Positions 1 through 8,765 of a DNA stretch of 59,157 bases are shown in pieces. Source of the stretch: Desulfobulbaceae bacterium (GTDB lineage Bacteria > Desulfobacterota > Desulfobulbia > Desulfobulbales > Desulfocapsaceae); contig JAGXHG010000037.1 in NCBI GenBank assembly GCA_024636345.1, positions 132,191-191,347 of the forward strand, read 5' to 3'. Both the position numbers and the translations under genes were made by a program. Numbering within the stretch: position 1 is the first letter of the stretch; every line of letters begins with the position of its first letter. The notes beneath the pieces were generated by a model. That model saw only the letters and a program-made list of their open reading frames with translations, made no database searches and was not told the origin of the DNA.

Positions 1-654
1 GCCGGTCAATACAATCAGTCTCGGCGTAAGCTAATCCCGTGCTTTGATGATTTTTACAGAGTAGCAATTGAGCTAATTCCATTTCAGTATGATCAAGAAA
101 TAAAAGTTCTGGACCTTGGTGCAGGGACAGGCCTTCTCTCTTCGCTTGTTGCAACCACATACCAACACGCCGACATCACCCTCATTGATCTATCTGAAAA
201 TATGATGGATCAGGCAAAAAGTAGTTTGTCTAAATTCAAAAATTATTTTCAATACTTGGTAGCTGACTATTCAGTTTTAGAACTTTCCCAAAAATTTGAC
301 GTTATTGTTTCTGCGCTCTCTATCCACCACTTATCTGGCAATCAAAAAAAGATATTATTCAAAAGTATTTTCAACCATCTTAATGCTGGTGGTATTTTTA
401 TAAATGCCGACCAAGTACTGGGCGAAACTCCTGCAATAGAGACAATGTATCGCGAAAGATGGTTGCAGGAAGTGCGAGCGAAGGGGGTCAGTGAACTTGA
501 ATTAGAAGCAGCTCTCGAACGCATGAAGGAAGACAAAATGTCCACATTGAATTCCCAGCTAACTTGGCTGAATGACACAAAATTTGACGATGTTAATTGT
601 TGGTATAAAAACTATAGCTTTGCAGTGTTTAGTGGTCGTAACAACATGCAATAA
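1..654 (+). CDS. class I SAM-dependent methyltransferase, 5' end outside window
   Basis: The reading frame is open from base 1, so the N-terminus lies outside the window; the first internal ATGs are at 202 and 205. The visible part begins AGQYNQSRRKLIPCFDDFY and carries motif I of Rossmann-fold methyltransferases (VLDLGAGTG, coded near 109-135), then the acidic LIDLS end of strand 2 and the LSIHHL motif. These are typical of small-molecule or ubiE-type class I methyltransferases; the substrate cannot be read. The gene is clearly AT-richer than the hyp genes that follow, and an attC-like hairpin lies immediately downstream. Together these suggest it was acquired, perhaps as an integron gene cassette. 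Confidence 0.85.
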   Translation, partial: AGQYNQSRRKLIPCFDDFYRVAIELIPFQYDQEIKVLDLGAGTGLLSSLVATTYQHADITLIDLSENMMDQAKSSLSKFKNYFQYLVADYSVLELSQKFDVIVSALSIHHLSGNQKKILFKSIFNHLNAGGIFINADQVLGETPAIETMYRERWLQEVRAKGVSELELEAALERMKEDKMSTLNSQLTWLNDTKFDDVNCWYKNYSFAVFSGRNNMQ

Positions 655-662
655 AAAGAAAA

Positions 663-754
663 TATAAACAAGCGGGTCAACCAGACGGCGGAGAGCAGCA
701 TTGCGCTAATCGCGCCCAAGTTCAGGGGCCGCCGCTGGATACCCTTGGCATTAT
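663..754 (+). other. attC-like imperfect inverted repeat (possible integron recombination site)
   Basis: The two arms CAAGcGGGTcaaCCAGaCGGCGG (left) and CCGCCGcTGGataCCCtTGG (right) pair with unpaired extra bases on one side, as in attC sites. The left end reads AAACAAG and the right end GGCATTATC, which resemble but do not match the RYYYAAC and GTTRRRY core sites. The structure lies 8 bp after the methyltransferase stop and ends about 43 bp before hypD, where a cassette attC would be expected. The core is degenerate, so it may be inactive or coincidental. Confidence 0.45.
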
Positions 755-796
755 CAAACGTCAAGATATCCTATAAGTCCGAGCAAAACATAACCC

Positions 797-1888
797 ATGA
801 AATATGTTGACGAATTCCGAGATCCTGAGCTGACCGCCCAGCTGCTGCACGAGCTGGAGACGGCCACCACCAAGCGGTTTCGGGTCATGGAGGTGTGCGG
901 CACCCACACCATGGCCATCTTCCGCAGCGGACTGCGCGGTCTGCTGCCGCCGAGGATTGAACTCATCTCCGGCCCTGGTTGCCCGGTCTGTGTCACCTCG
1001 GCCTCCCATATTGACGCCTTCCTGCAGATGGCCGAGCTGCCGGGCACTCACCTTGCCGTCTTTGGCGATCTGTTCCGGGTACCCGGCAGCAACGGCGCAA
1101 CCCTGGCCCATGCCCGGGCGCAGGGCGCGAAGATTGATGTGGTCTATTCAGCCATGGATGGACTGGAGCTGGCGCGCCGGAATCCGGCTGAACAGGTTAT
1201 CTTTCCCGGCATCGGCTTTGAGACCACCACCCCGACCATTGCCGCCACCATCCTCGCCGCCAGGCAGCAGAATATTGACAACTTTATGGTCTTCTCCACC
1301 CACAAGACCATGATTCCGCCGCTCATGGCCCTGCTCGGCGATCCGGCCCTGGGGATTGACGGCCTGCTCTGCCCCGGCCATGTGAGCAGTATCATCGGCG
1401 CGGCAGCCTATCAACCTCTGGCGGAAGTGAACCATCTCGCCTGCGTGGTCGGCGGTTTTGAACCCACCGATATACTCCAGGCCCTGATCCTAATGGCCAG
1501 GCAGATCAGTGAAGGGCGGGCGGAAGTGGAAAACGCCTACACCCGGGCCGTCACCTGGGAAGGCAACGCCCGGGCCAGGTCGATGGTGGACACCATCTTT
1601 GAACCAGCGGACATGGAATGGCGCGGACTTGGGACCATTACCGGCAGCGGCCTTACCATCAGAAAGGAATTCACCGGGCTTGACGCCCAGTCCCGTTTAT
1701 CGATCACCGTACCGGAATCAAAGGAGCCACCGGGTTGCCTGTGCGGACAGATTCTCAAAGGGATCACCACGCCGCCAGCCTGCCCACTCTTTGGTTCAGG
1801 TTGTACCCCATCAAGCCCCATCGGCCCCTGCATGGTCTCCAGCGAAGGAACCTGCAGCGCTTGGTTTACCTATGGAAATCACACTTGA
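797..1888 (+). CDS. hypD: hydrogenase maturation factor HypD
   Basis: A 363-residue HypD, the usual family length. HypD is the iron-sulfur scaffold on which, with HypC, the Fe(CN)2CO moiety of NiFe hydrogenase is assembled in the cytoplasm. The conserved cysteine motifs are visible: CGTHT near residue 35, GPGCPVC near residue 56, and a C-terminal cluster (PGCLCG, FGSGCTPSSPIGPCMVSSEG, then TC) that binds the [4Fe-4S] cluster. The GFETTTP motif is also present. It opens the hyD-hypE-protease-hypA-hypB run, all on the plus strand with short gaps or overlaps. Its partners HypC and HypF are not in the window. Confidence 0.96.
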   Translation: MKYVDEFRDPELTAQLLHELETATTKRFRVMEVCGTHTMAIFRSGLRGLLPPRIELISGPGCPVCVTSASHIDAFLQMAELPGTHLAVFGDLFRVPGSNGATLAHARAQGAKIDVVYSAMDGLELARRNPAEQVIFPGIGFETTTPTIAATILAARQQNIDNFMVFSTHKTMIPPLMALLGDPALGIDGLLCPGHVSSIIGAAAYQPLAEVNHLACVVGGFEPTDILQALILMARQISEGRAEVENAYTRAVTWEGNARARSMVDTIFEPADMEWRGLGTITGSGLTIRKEFTGLDAQSRLSITVPESKEPPGCLCGQILKGITTPPACPLFGSGCTPSSPIGPCMVSSEGTCSAWFTYGNHT

Positions 1889-1912
1889 TAATTATTCAGA
1901 CAATCATTTATT

Positions 1913-2950
1913 ATGACACAGAATATTGCACCACTCAGACCAGAAACCATCCTTCTTGACCACGGCAGCGGCGGTCTGGCCAGCCAGGAGCTGATCAGCA
2001 GCCTTTTCCTGAAGCACCTGGGCAACACGATCCTGTCAGCCCTGGAAGATTCCGCCGTCATGGAAAACCAGCCGGGCCGGCTCGCCTTCACCACCGACAG
2101 CTATGTGGTCGATCCCATCTTCTTTCCCGGCGGGGATATCGGGACGCTTGCCGTGCACGGCACCATCAACGACCTGGCCATGCGCGGCGCCAGGCCGCTC
2201 TGTCTGAGCCTGGGGCTTATCCTGGAAGAGGGGCTGCCGCTGGCTGACCTGGAGCGGATCATCATCTCGATCAGGGACGCCTCGCAAAACAGCGGTGTGC
2301 CCATTGTCACCGGCGACACCAAGGTTGTGCCCCGGGGCAAGGCCGACAAGATCTTCATCAACACCTCCGGGATTGGCCTGGTAGCGGACGGGGTGGAAAT
2401 CTCTGCCACCAGGGCCAAGGCGGGAGACAAGATCATCCTTTCCGGCTCCATGGGTGACCATGGCATCACCATCATGACCCGCCGGGCCGGCATTGCCCTG
2501 GCTGGCGATCTGCGCAGCGACTCTATGGCTCTGCACACGATGGTGCAAAAACTGCTGGCCGGTCTGCCAACAGGCACCATCCACACCCTGCGCGACCCGA
2601 CCCGGGGTGGGGTCGCCACTACCCTCTGCGAGATTGCCGGAAGCTCCGGCCTGATGATCGAGATTGAGGAAGGCCGCATTCCCGTGCGGGCGGAAGTGCG
2701 GGCCGCCTGCGAGATCCTCGGCCTTGACCCGCTCTATCTGGCCAATGAAGGAAAATGCCTGGCCCTGGTCGCCCCTGACATCGCTGATCAGGCCCTGGCC
2801 CTTATGCAGGCATGTCCCGAGGGCGCAGAGGCCGCCATTATCGGTACCGTTACATCCGGCGATCCCGGTCGGGTCGTACTCAAAACAACCATTGGGGGAA
2901 CAAGGGTGATAACTCCCCTGCACGGAGCCCCCCTGCCACGAATCTGCTAA
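1913..2950 (+). CDS. hypE: hydrogenase maturation factor HypE (carbamoyl dehydratase)
   Basis: A 345-residue HypE. It dehydrates the carbamoyl group that HypF places on its C-terminal cysteine, giving the thiocyanate that supplies cyanide ligands to the hydrogenase iron. The protein has the PurM/ThiL-like fold with the opening motif LDHGSGG, FTTDSYVVDP, and GDTKVV. It ends in PRIC, so the modified terminal Cys is present and the protein is full length. The start is 24 bp after the hypD stop. HypF, needed to load the carbamoyl group, must be encoded elsewhere. Confidence 0.96.
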   Translation: MTQNIAPLRPETILLDHGSGGLASQELISSLFLKHLGNTILSALEDSAVMENQPGRLAFTTDSYVVDPIFFPGGDIGTLAVHGTINDLAMRGARPLCLSLGLILEEGLPLADLERIIISIRDASQNSGVPIVTGDTKVVPRGKADKIFINTSGIGLVADGVEISATRAKAGDKIILSGSMGDHGITIMTRRAGIALAGDLRSDSMALHTMVQKLLAGLPTGTIHTLRDPTRGGVATTLCEIAGSSGLMIEIEEGRIPVRAEVRAACEILGLDPLYLANEGKCLALVAPDIADQALALMQACPEGAEAAIIGTVTSGDPGRVVLKTTIGGTRVITPLHGAPLPRIC

Positions 2951-2954
2951 GACC

Positions 2955-3488
2955 ATGCAAGAAATGACAAAACAAAAAAAGGCGGGGATTCTCGGGATTG
3001 GCAACCTGCTGCTCTCGGATGAAGGTTTTGGTATCCATACAATCCATTATCTGGAGCAAAATTATACCTTCCCGGAAACCATCCGGCTCAACGATGCCGG
3101 CACCGCCGGCATCTACATGGCCCCCTTTCTCGAGGAATGTGATCCGATTCTGGTCATTGATGTGATTGACATGGATGCCGAACCAGGATCCGTGCACTGC
3201 TTCAGCAGCAAAGATATCGGCGCTGGTACAATACCCAGAAAAATGTCCCCGCACCAATTGGGTCTGCTGGAGATGCTGGAGATCTGTAAATTCCGCGACC
3301 GCCAACCTGAGACCGTAGAGTTTTTCTGTGTCGTTCCCGCTGACCTGCAGACCTCCATGGAGCTGTCACCCCAGGTGGCCCCAAGGGTCAAAGAGATTGC
3401 CGAACGGATCGTGGACCAACTGCGCAAGGCAGGCCACACCATCATTGCAAAGCTTCAGGCAACAGCGAAAGTCGTGCACCATGCATGA
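2955..3488 (+). CDS. hydrogenase maturation protease (HybD/HupD family)
   Basis: A 177-residue endopeptidase that cleaves the C-terminal tail of the NiFe-hydrogenase large subunit after nickel insertion. It shows the family opening GILGIGNLLLSDEGFGIH with the metal-binding Glu/Asp, the central Asp in LVIDVIDM, and a conserved His (MSPHQLGL). The start ATG lies 4 bp after hypE. Its last eight bases (ATGCATGA) contain the hypA start, so the two genes are translationally coupled. Which hydrogenase it serves cannot be seen, because no structural hydrogenase gene is in the window. Confidence 0.93.
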   Translation: MQEMTKQKKAGILGIGNLLLSDEGFGIHTIHYLEQNYTFPETIRLNDAGTAGIYMAPFLEECDPILVIDVIDMDAEPGSVHCFSSKDIGAGTIPRKMSPHQLGLLEMLEICKFRDRQPETVEFFCVVPADLQTSMELSPQVAPRVKEIAERIVDQLRKAGHTIIAKLQATAKVVHHA

Positions 3489-3825
3489 GATGTCACTGGT
3501 TCAGGCTCTGCTCACGCAACTGACAACGCTTGCCGCCGAACATAAGAAGAAGCGGGTTATCACCGTCACTCTCGATATCGGGCCGCTCTCCGGGGTGGTG
3601 ATTGACTCATTCCAGTTTGGCTTTGATATCCTCTCAGCGGAAGACAGTCTGACCAAGGGGGCAAAACTGATCATCATCAACTCTCCGGCGACTTATCAAT
3701 GCATCCAATGTGGCTACAGACAATTATTACCCGTTCGACCGGACCATTGCCCGGAATGCGACGAAACCCTCCTCATTCCCGAGGGAGGAGATGCAATCAT
3801 CCTTAATCAGGTGGAAATGGAATAG
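3481..3825 (+). CDS. hypA: hydrogenase nickel incorporation protein HypA
   Basis: A 114-residue HypA. The start at 3481 is fixed by the invariant N-terminus MHEMSLV, whose His2 binds nickel; an upstream extension in the same frame only reads through the protease gene. The zinc knuckle consists of CIQCG and CPEC near residues 75-95. HypA with HypB delivers nickel to the hydrogenase large-subunit precursor. It overlaps the maturation protease by 8 bp. The stop codon is TAG, showing that TAG is an ordinary stop in this genome. Confidence 0.95.
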   Translation: MHEMSLVQALLTQLTTLAAEHKKKRVITVTLDIGPLSGVVIDSFQFGFDILSAEDSLTKGAKLIIINSPATYQCIQCGYRQLLPVRPDHCPECDETLLIPEGGDAIILNQVEME

Positions 3826-3877
3826 ATAATTTCACTATTTCCGGTTCCCCAATCTTTCTTTAACAAAAGGTGCCCCC

Positions 3878-4630
3878 ATGTGTGATTCCTGCGGATGCGA
3901 TCTTACAAATAGCCACAACCACAGCCATGATACCAATTCCCGCGTCATCGAAGTCCACCAGAGCCTGCTTGCCGCCAATGATGCAATAGCAGCTGAGAAC
4001 AAGGCCCATTTTGAGGCCATGGGGGTCGTGGCTATCAATATGATCTCCAGTCCGGGTTCCGGCAAGACCACTCTGCTGGAAAAGACCATTGAACGGCTGA
4101 AAGGAAAAATCAGGATAGGGGTGATTGAAGGGGATATCGAGACAGATCGTGACGCCCAGCGAATCAGGGCCAAAGGGGTGCCGGTAGTGCAGTTGACCAC
4201 AGGCGGCGCCTGTCATCTGGATGCAGCCCAGATCCACAAAGGACTGCACCTGTTGGAGAAGGAACCAGGCGGCGATAAACTTGACCTGCTCTTTATTGAA
4301 AATGTGGGGAATCTGGTCTGTCCGGCCACCTTCAACCTGGGAGAACACCAGCGGGTGGTGCTGGTATCAGTGCCGGAAGGACCGGATAAACCAGCCAAAT
4401 ACCCCAAGGCCTTTATCAGCTCCCAGATCTTTGTGATCACCAAGACCGACCTGTTGCCCTACTTTGACTTTCCCGTGGACGAGGCCAGGGCCGATGCCCT
4501 GCACCTCAACCCAAGACTGCAGGTCATGGCCCTCTCCGCCACCAGCGGTGAGGGATTTGAGGCGTGGATTGATTATTTGCAGATAATAGTAACCGGGAAT
4601 AATAAATCAGGTATTCAGGCTGAAAGCTGA
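3878..4630 (+). CDS. hypB: hydrogenase nickel incorporation GTPase HypB
   Basis: A 250-residue SIMIBI-class GTPase that drives nickel insertion into NiFe hydrogenase. The N-terminus carries the high-affinity nickel motif (CDSCGCD, residues 2-8) and a short histidine stretch (SHNHSHD), followed by the P-loop SSPGSGKT, the metal-site GGACH, the ENVGNLVCP switch region and the TKTD guanine-specificity motif. The His stretch is much shorter than in nickel-storing HypB proteins, so bulk nickel storage is unlikely. It is the last gene of the hyp run and ends convergently with hemC. Confidence 0.96.
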   Translation: MCDSCGCDLTNSHNHSHDTNSRVIEVHQSLLAANDAIAAENKAHFEAMGVVAINMISSPGSGKTTLLEKTIERLKGKIRIGVIEGDIETDRDAQRIRAKGVPVVQLTTGGACHLDAAQIHKGLHLLEKEPGGDKLDLLFIENVGNLVCPATFNLGEHQRVVLVSVPEGPDKPAKYPKAFISSQIFVITKTDLLPYFDFPVDEARADALHLNPRLQVMALSATSGEGFEAWIDYLQIIVTGNNKSGIQAES

Positions 4631-4641
4631 CGGAAAGGAAC

Positions 4642-5574
4642 TTACCCCTGACACCTACGAATCTCGGCCAGCATTTCCCGGCCGCCATTCTCCAGAATAT
4701 AATTGCCCAGTCTAGCTCCCAGCTGCTCCGCTTCTTTACGGGGAGCCTGCTCTGTCTTTCTGAGGATGGTGCTTCCATCGAGGCTGGCCAGACCGACGGT
4801 CAGAGTCAGGGTATCGTTCTCAAGGACCGCAAGACCAAAGGCCGGAATCGAGCAGCCGCCTTCCAGCTTGCGCAGATAGGCCCGTTCGGCAAGGAGACAG
4901 ACCTCGCTGTCCGGGTTGTTCAGACATTTACGGATATTTTCCTTCTTCTCCGCTGCCAGTCCGTCTGAGCACTCAATGGCAATACAGCCCTGACCCACCG
5001 GCGGCACAAACTCATCCTCGGGAAAGACCTTGACGATCATCTCCTCGTACTCCATGCGCTTGACCCCGGCATAGGCCAGCATCAGGGCATCACAGGCCCC
5101 ATCCCGCATCTTCTGGATCCGGGTCTGCAGGTTGCCGCGCATCTCCACGGTCTGCACATGGGGATAATAGTGTTTCAACAGGGCGATACGCCGAACCGAC
5201 GAGGTGCCTATGCGGATCTTGGCCTTCGGGTCATCCAAGTTCAAGTTCGCATCCAACGCCAGCAGGACATCATTGACCTTTTCCCTGGCAGTAAAGGCGA
5301 TGAGGTCAAATCCCGGCGGCAGGATTGACTGCATATCCTTGGCACTGTGCACGGCAATATCAGTGACCCCATTCTGCAATTGTTCATCAAGTTCTTCGGT
5401 GAAGACCCCCTTACTACCGATCTTGGCAATGGAGACATTCAGGATCTTATCTCCCTTGGTCTCCATGGAGCTGATCTCCGTCTCCATCCCCGCTTCATTC
5501 AGCATGCGGGCAACAGTCTCTGTCTGCCACATGGCCAACTTACTTTTCCGTGATCCTATTTTTATGGTGCTCAT
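4642..5574 (-). CDS. hemC: porphobilinogen deaminase (hydroxymethylbilane synthase)
   Basis: A 310-residue HemC, full length. It polymerises four porphobilinogen units into hydroxymethylbilane in tetrapyrrole synthesis, which here would feed heme, siroheme and cobalamin. Visible motifs are IGSRKSKLAMWQT at the N-terminus, HSAKDMQ, GTSSVRR, RGNLQTR, and EGGCSIPAFG, whose Cys carries the dipyrromethane cofactor. It is transcribed towards hypB, with only 11 bp between the two stops. The multiheme cytochrome and siroheme-type metabolism expected of such an organism make a high demand for this pathway plausible. Confidence 0.96.
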   Translation of the reverse strand: MSTIKIGSRKSKLAMWQTETVARMLNEAGMETEISSMETKGDKILNVSIAKIGSKGVFTEELDEQLQNGVTDIAVHSAKDMQSILPPGFDLIAFTAREKVNDVLLALDANLNLDDPKAKIRIGTSSVRRIALLKHYYPHVQTVEMRGNLQTRIQKMRDGACDALMLAYAGVKRMEYEEMIVKVFPEDEFVPPVGQGCIAIECSDGLAAEKKENIRKCLNNPDSEVCLLAERAYLRKLEGGCSIPAFGLAVLENDTLTLTVGLASLDGSTILRKTEQAPRKEAEQLGARLGNYILENGGREMLAEIRRCQG

Positions 5575-5652
5575 GCTCTCTTCCGTTGGTTTACTTTTTC
5601 GTCATGAATTTCTGAATATTGCCATACCATCAAGAAAGCTGTATCATACTGC

Positions 5653-6405
5653 ATGCGCTTCCTCCTCTACAACATACGCTACGCCACCGGTCACGGTAAG
5701 GGCTACCATCTGCCGCTGCCCTTTTCCGGCTTTTTCAGACAGACCACCAATAAACTGAATCAAATCATTGAGTTCATAGAATCGGTCAAACCGGACATCA
5801 TTGCCTTGATCGAAGTGGACTCGGGTTCTTACCGTTCTGAGAATTGCTGCCAAGCCGATATAATTGCCCAAAAATTACATCAATTTCATATCGTTAGAAC
5901 AAAATACGGCCAAAGCTCAATGGCCTGCAGGGTACCGGTGCTCAACAAACAATCCAATGCCCTGCTCACCAACGAGAAAATCACCGCCCATCAGTTTCAT
6001 TATTTTGAGGAAGGGTTTAAGCGACTGGTCATCGAGGTGGAGTTGGCCGAGATTGTCGTCTTCATCGTCCACCTGTCCCTGAAATACCGGCACCGGCAAC
6101 AACAGCTTGAGCACCTGCACCGCCTGGTTAAAAATAGTGATAAGCCAGTGATCGTGGCCGGAGATTTCAACACCTTCCGGGGCGGCAGAGAGTTGGAACT
6201 CTTCAAGGCAGCCACAGGTCTGGAGGATGCAAACCCCATGCGCCACCCCTCACACCCTAGTCATGCTCCCCATCGGCAACTCGACTTTATTCTGCACAGC
6301 CCGGAGCTTGAGGCCGTGGATTTCCATATCCCTGACATCAGGCTTTCCGACCACGCCCCGCTGATCTGCGATTTTAACTACAGAGGAAATAGAGAAGGAA
6401 TTTGA
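5653..6405 (+). CDS. endonuclease/exonuclease/phosphatase family protein
   Basis: A 250-residue protein of the EEP (DNase I-like) superfamily. It starts directly with the first strand RFLLYNIRYATG, followed by DIIALIEVDSG (metal-binding Glu), VAGDFNTFRG (catalytic Asp/Asn) and LSDHAPLICDF (catalytic Asp-His). The set of catalytic residues is complete. There is no signal peptide, so it should be cytoplasmic. Substrate cannot be predicted: the fold covers nucleases, sphingomyelinases and inositol phosphatases. It is divergent from hemC and convergent with the small gene at 6414. Confidence 0.88.
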   Translation: MRFLLYNIRYATGHGKGYHLPLPFSGFFRQTTNKLNQIIEFIESVKPDIIALIEVDSGSYRSENCCQADIIAQKLHQFHIVRTKYGQSSMACRVPVLNKQSNALLTNEKITAHQFHYFEEGFKRLVIEVELAEIVVFIVHLSLKYRHRQQQLEHLHRLVKNSDKPVIVAGDFNTFRGGRELELFKAATGLEDANPMRHPSHPSHAPHRQLDFILHSPELEAVDFHIPDIRLSDHAPLICDFNYRGNREGI

Positions 6406-6413
6406 GCCGCTGC

Positions 6414-6839
6414 TCAGTCACCAACATATTCATTGATAAAGCGGAGATACTCATCACCGCCTTTGGTTCTCCGCTGGAGGGCACGATACGTGGTAGCCAT
6501 GACCCGCACCAGATCCTCCTTCGGGATATCTGACAGATCCTCCTCAATCACTTCGCTGAGAACTGCATACCCCTGTTCCTGCACCCCATCGACAAATTTC
6601 AGTTCCGGATCCTTGAAATGATATTGATCAATGAATAATTCGAGAAGTTTGGCGGCGTCTTTATCCATAAAATCTACATCCTGCCCTGAAAATCCCAAAC
6701 GACACAGGACAGATTCAATGGTGCTGGCAATGAACTCCAGTTCTGGCGACCTGGACAGGATCTGAATTTCATAATGGGGAACGTTGCGATAGTTTCTGAC
6801 AGGAGTGCCGGTGTTGTCACCGGGGCTAGACTTTTCCAT
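6414..6839 (-). CDS. hypothetical protein, 141 residues
   Basis: I do not recognise this protein. It is hydrophilic, acidic and probably alpha-helical, with no signal peptide, membrane segment or cysteine cluster. Segments such as SPELEFIASTIESVLCRLGF and EVIEEDLSDIPKEDLVRVMA look like amphipathic helices. The ATG at 6839 has the sequence AAAAGTC around it and no strong ribosome-binding site. It ends 8 bp from the converging nuclease-fold gene. The 187-bp gap behind its start holds an 8-bp palindrome (TGACGTCA) but nothing else I can name. Confidence 0.7.
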   Translation of the reverse strand: MEKSSPGDNTGTPVRNYRNVPHYEIQILSRSPELEFIASTIESVLCRLGFSGQDVDFMDKDAAKLLELFIDQYHFKDPELKFVDGVQEQGYAVLSEVIEEDLSDIPKEDLVRVMATTYRALQRRTKGGDEYLRFINEYVGD

Positions 6840-7026
6840 GATATTGTTGTGAAAAAGGGGGTTGATGATTAAAAATATTTATCTTGTTGTCCCTGACATC
6901 TTGACGTCAGAAGGCTTCTCAACTACAAAGCCAACCTCTTCTCTACCATATTTATCCTTCTCTGCATATTTTTTCAACCAATAAGCTTCACTGCCCTGAC
7001 AACTACTCTCCAGTTATTGGTATCTC

Positions 7027-8655
7027 TCAGAGTTCAAACTGGGCTGACTTTCTCAGATAATAGCCGTAATCACCCTCATAGGTCAGCATGGCGCCGTGAT
7101 CTATGGCAATGACCCGATCTACCAGCAGACGCAGGAAGTGCCGGTCATGACTTACAAGAATAACGGTGCCGGTGAATTTCTGCAGGGCCTCAAGGAGCAC
7201 CTCTCGGGACTGAATATCAAGATGGTTGGTCGGTTCATCCAGAATCAGAAAATTAAGGGGCTGGGCCAAGAGCGTGGCCAACACCACCCGGCTCTTCTCC
7301 CCGCCGGAGAGATGGGCAATACGCTTATCCACATCATCCCCCTGAAAGAGAAAGGCGGCACACAGGTTGCGGATCACCCCGATATTACCGGTAGGGATGA
7401 CCGCCTGAACCGTCTCAAAGACGGTGAATTCCGGATTGAGAAGTTCCATGGAATGCTGGCTGAAATACCCAGGCAGGATATTGGCACCGATATTTACTGT
7501 ACCGGATGAAGGCTCGACCTGACCGGCCAGGACTTTGAGAAAGGTAGATTTTCCGGCACCGTTCACCCCCACCACCGCAATTTTCTCCTGCCTGCGGATC
7601 ACCCCTGTCACCCCGCCAAAGACCGATTTTTGCTGGCCATCCTCTTGAGACCAGACCTTGGACAGATCTTCCATGCGGACCACATCATCGCCGCTGCGAG
7701 GCGGCTCCGCAAATTCAAAGCGCACAACCTTCTGTTCGGGGGGCAACTGGATGCGCTCGATCTTCTCCAGCTTCTTGATCCTGGACTGCACCTGGGCTGC
7801 ATGGGAGACCCGGGCCGCGAAGCGGGCAATAAAATCCTCTTCCTTGGCCAGCATCTCCTGCTGGCGACGGAAACTGGCAAGCAACTGCTCACGCCTGATC
7901 TCACGTTCCCGCAGATAAAAATCGTAATTGCCACTGTAAGTGGTCACGGTCTGGCCTGCTACCTCAATGATCCTCGTCACAATCCTGTTCATGAAATCAC
8001 GGTCATGGCAGGTCATGAGCAGCGCCCCTTTAAACTCACTGGCCAGCCATTCCTCCAGCCAGACAATCGACTCCACATCCAGATGGTTGGTCGGTTCGTC
8101 CAGGAGCAGGACATCCGGATTGATGGTCAGAATCCGGGCCAGAGCAATGCGCATCTTCCAGCCGCCGCTGAAGGACTCCACCGGCCGCAGGTAGGCATCA
8201 GGACCAATGCCGAGACCGGTCAGCACGGCCTGGGCCCTGGCCTCCAGGTCATAGCCGCCACGATGCTCAAACTCCTCCACCGCATTGCCGTACTGCTCCA
8301 ACAGGGCTGCCATGGCCTCATCATCCATGGGCAGGGACATGGACGCTTCCATCTCCTGCATCTGCTCGCCCAGCAGGGTCACCTCAGCTGCCGCCGCCAT
8401 CACCTCTTCGAGTGCCGAACGGCCAGCCATATCCCCTACATCCTGGGAAAAATAGCCGATCACTGTCTTCTTGGCGCAGGAGATATCTCCTTTGTCCGGT
8501 TCTTCCTCTCTGACAATCAGGCGGAATATCGTTGACTTACCGGCACCATTGGGGCCAACAAGCCCGACACGGCTGGAAGCCAGAATCTGCAGACTGGCGT
8601 CCTGAAAAAGAAGCTGGGAGCCATGCTGCTTGGTAATATTGGTCAGATGAATCAT
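7027..8655 (-). CDS. ABC-F family ATP-binding protein
   Basis: A 542-residue ABC-F protein with two ATPase domains and no membrane segments. Domain 1 has Walker A GPNGAGKST near residue 35, signature FSGGW and Walker B LLLDEPTNHLD; domain 2 has GVNGAGKST, LSGGEKSR and LILDEPTNHLD. The inter-domain linker (about residues 235-310) is charged and helical, the part that enters the ribosomal E-site in this family. ABC-F proteins act on stalled ribosomes or give ribosome protection against antibiotics; the exact subfamily (YbiT- or YheS-like) is not certain. A dispersed hairpin element lies just upstream of its start. Confidence 0.93.
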   Translation of the reverse strand: MIHLTNITKQHGSQLLFQDASLQILASSRVGLVGPNGAGKSTIFRLIVREEEPDKGDISCAKKTVIGYFSQDVGDMAGRSALEEVMAAAAEVTLLGEQMQEMEASMSLPMDDEAMAALLEQYGNAVEEFEHRGGYDLEARAQAVLTGLGIGPDAYLRPVESFSGGWKMRIALARILTINPDVLLLDEPTNHLDVESIVWLEEWLASEFKGALLMTCHDRDFMNRIVTRIIEVAGQTVTTYSGNYDFYLREREIRREQLLASFRRQQEMLAKEEDFIARFAARVSHAAQVQSRIKKLEKIERIQLPPEQKVVRFEFAEPPRSGDDVVRMEDLSKVWSQEDGQQKSVFGGVTGVIRRQEKIAVVGVNGAGKSTFLKVLAGQVEPSSGTVNIGANILPGYFSQHSMELLNPEFTVFETVQAVIPTGNIGVIRNLCAAFLFQGDDVDKRIAHLSGGEKSRVVLATLLAQPLNFLILDEPTNHLDIQSREVLLEALQKFTGTVILVSHDRHFLRLLVDRVIAIDHGAMLTYEGDYGYYLRKSAQFEL

Positions 8656-8661
8656 GAATAC

Positions 8662-8731
8662 TTAGGAGCCGTTGCGAAATAACCTGGCCTGGTATGACTT
8701 TTTCGTCACGGCTCCTTATGCCGTTTCGATT
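8662..8731. repeat. dispersed hairpin element, copy 1
   Basis: The arms GGAGCCGTTGCGAAA and TTTCGTCACGGCTCC form an imperfect inverted repeat, followed by TATGCCGTTTCGAT. A second copy with the same order of blocks lies at 45309-45378. Both copies are in the gap between two minus-strand genes and in the same orientation. This copy lies between the helicase stop and the ABC-F start and may act as a terminator or an mRNA-processing hairpin. Confidence 0.7.
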
Positions 8732-8765
8732 ATTGCATTTGGCCATGTTATTTATTTACAATGGC

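Noticed and set aside
6840..7026. Terminator between the hypothetical gene and the ABC-F gene
   Set aside because: The palindrome TGACGTCA and its flanks are short and lack a T-run.
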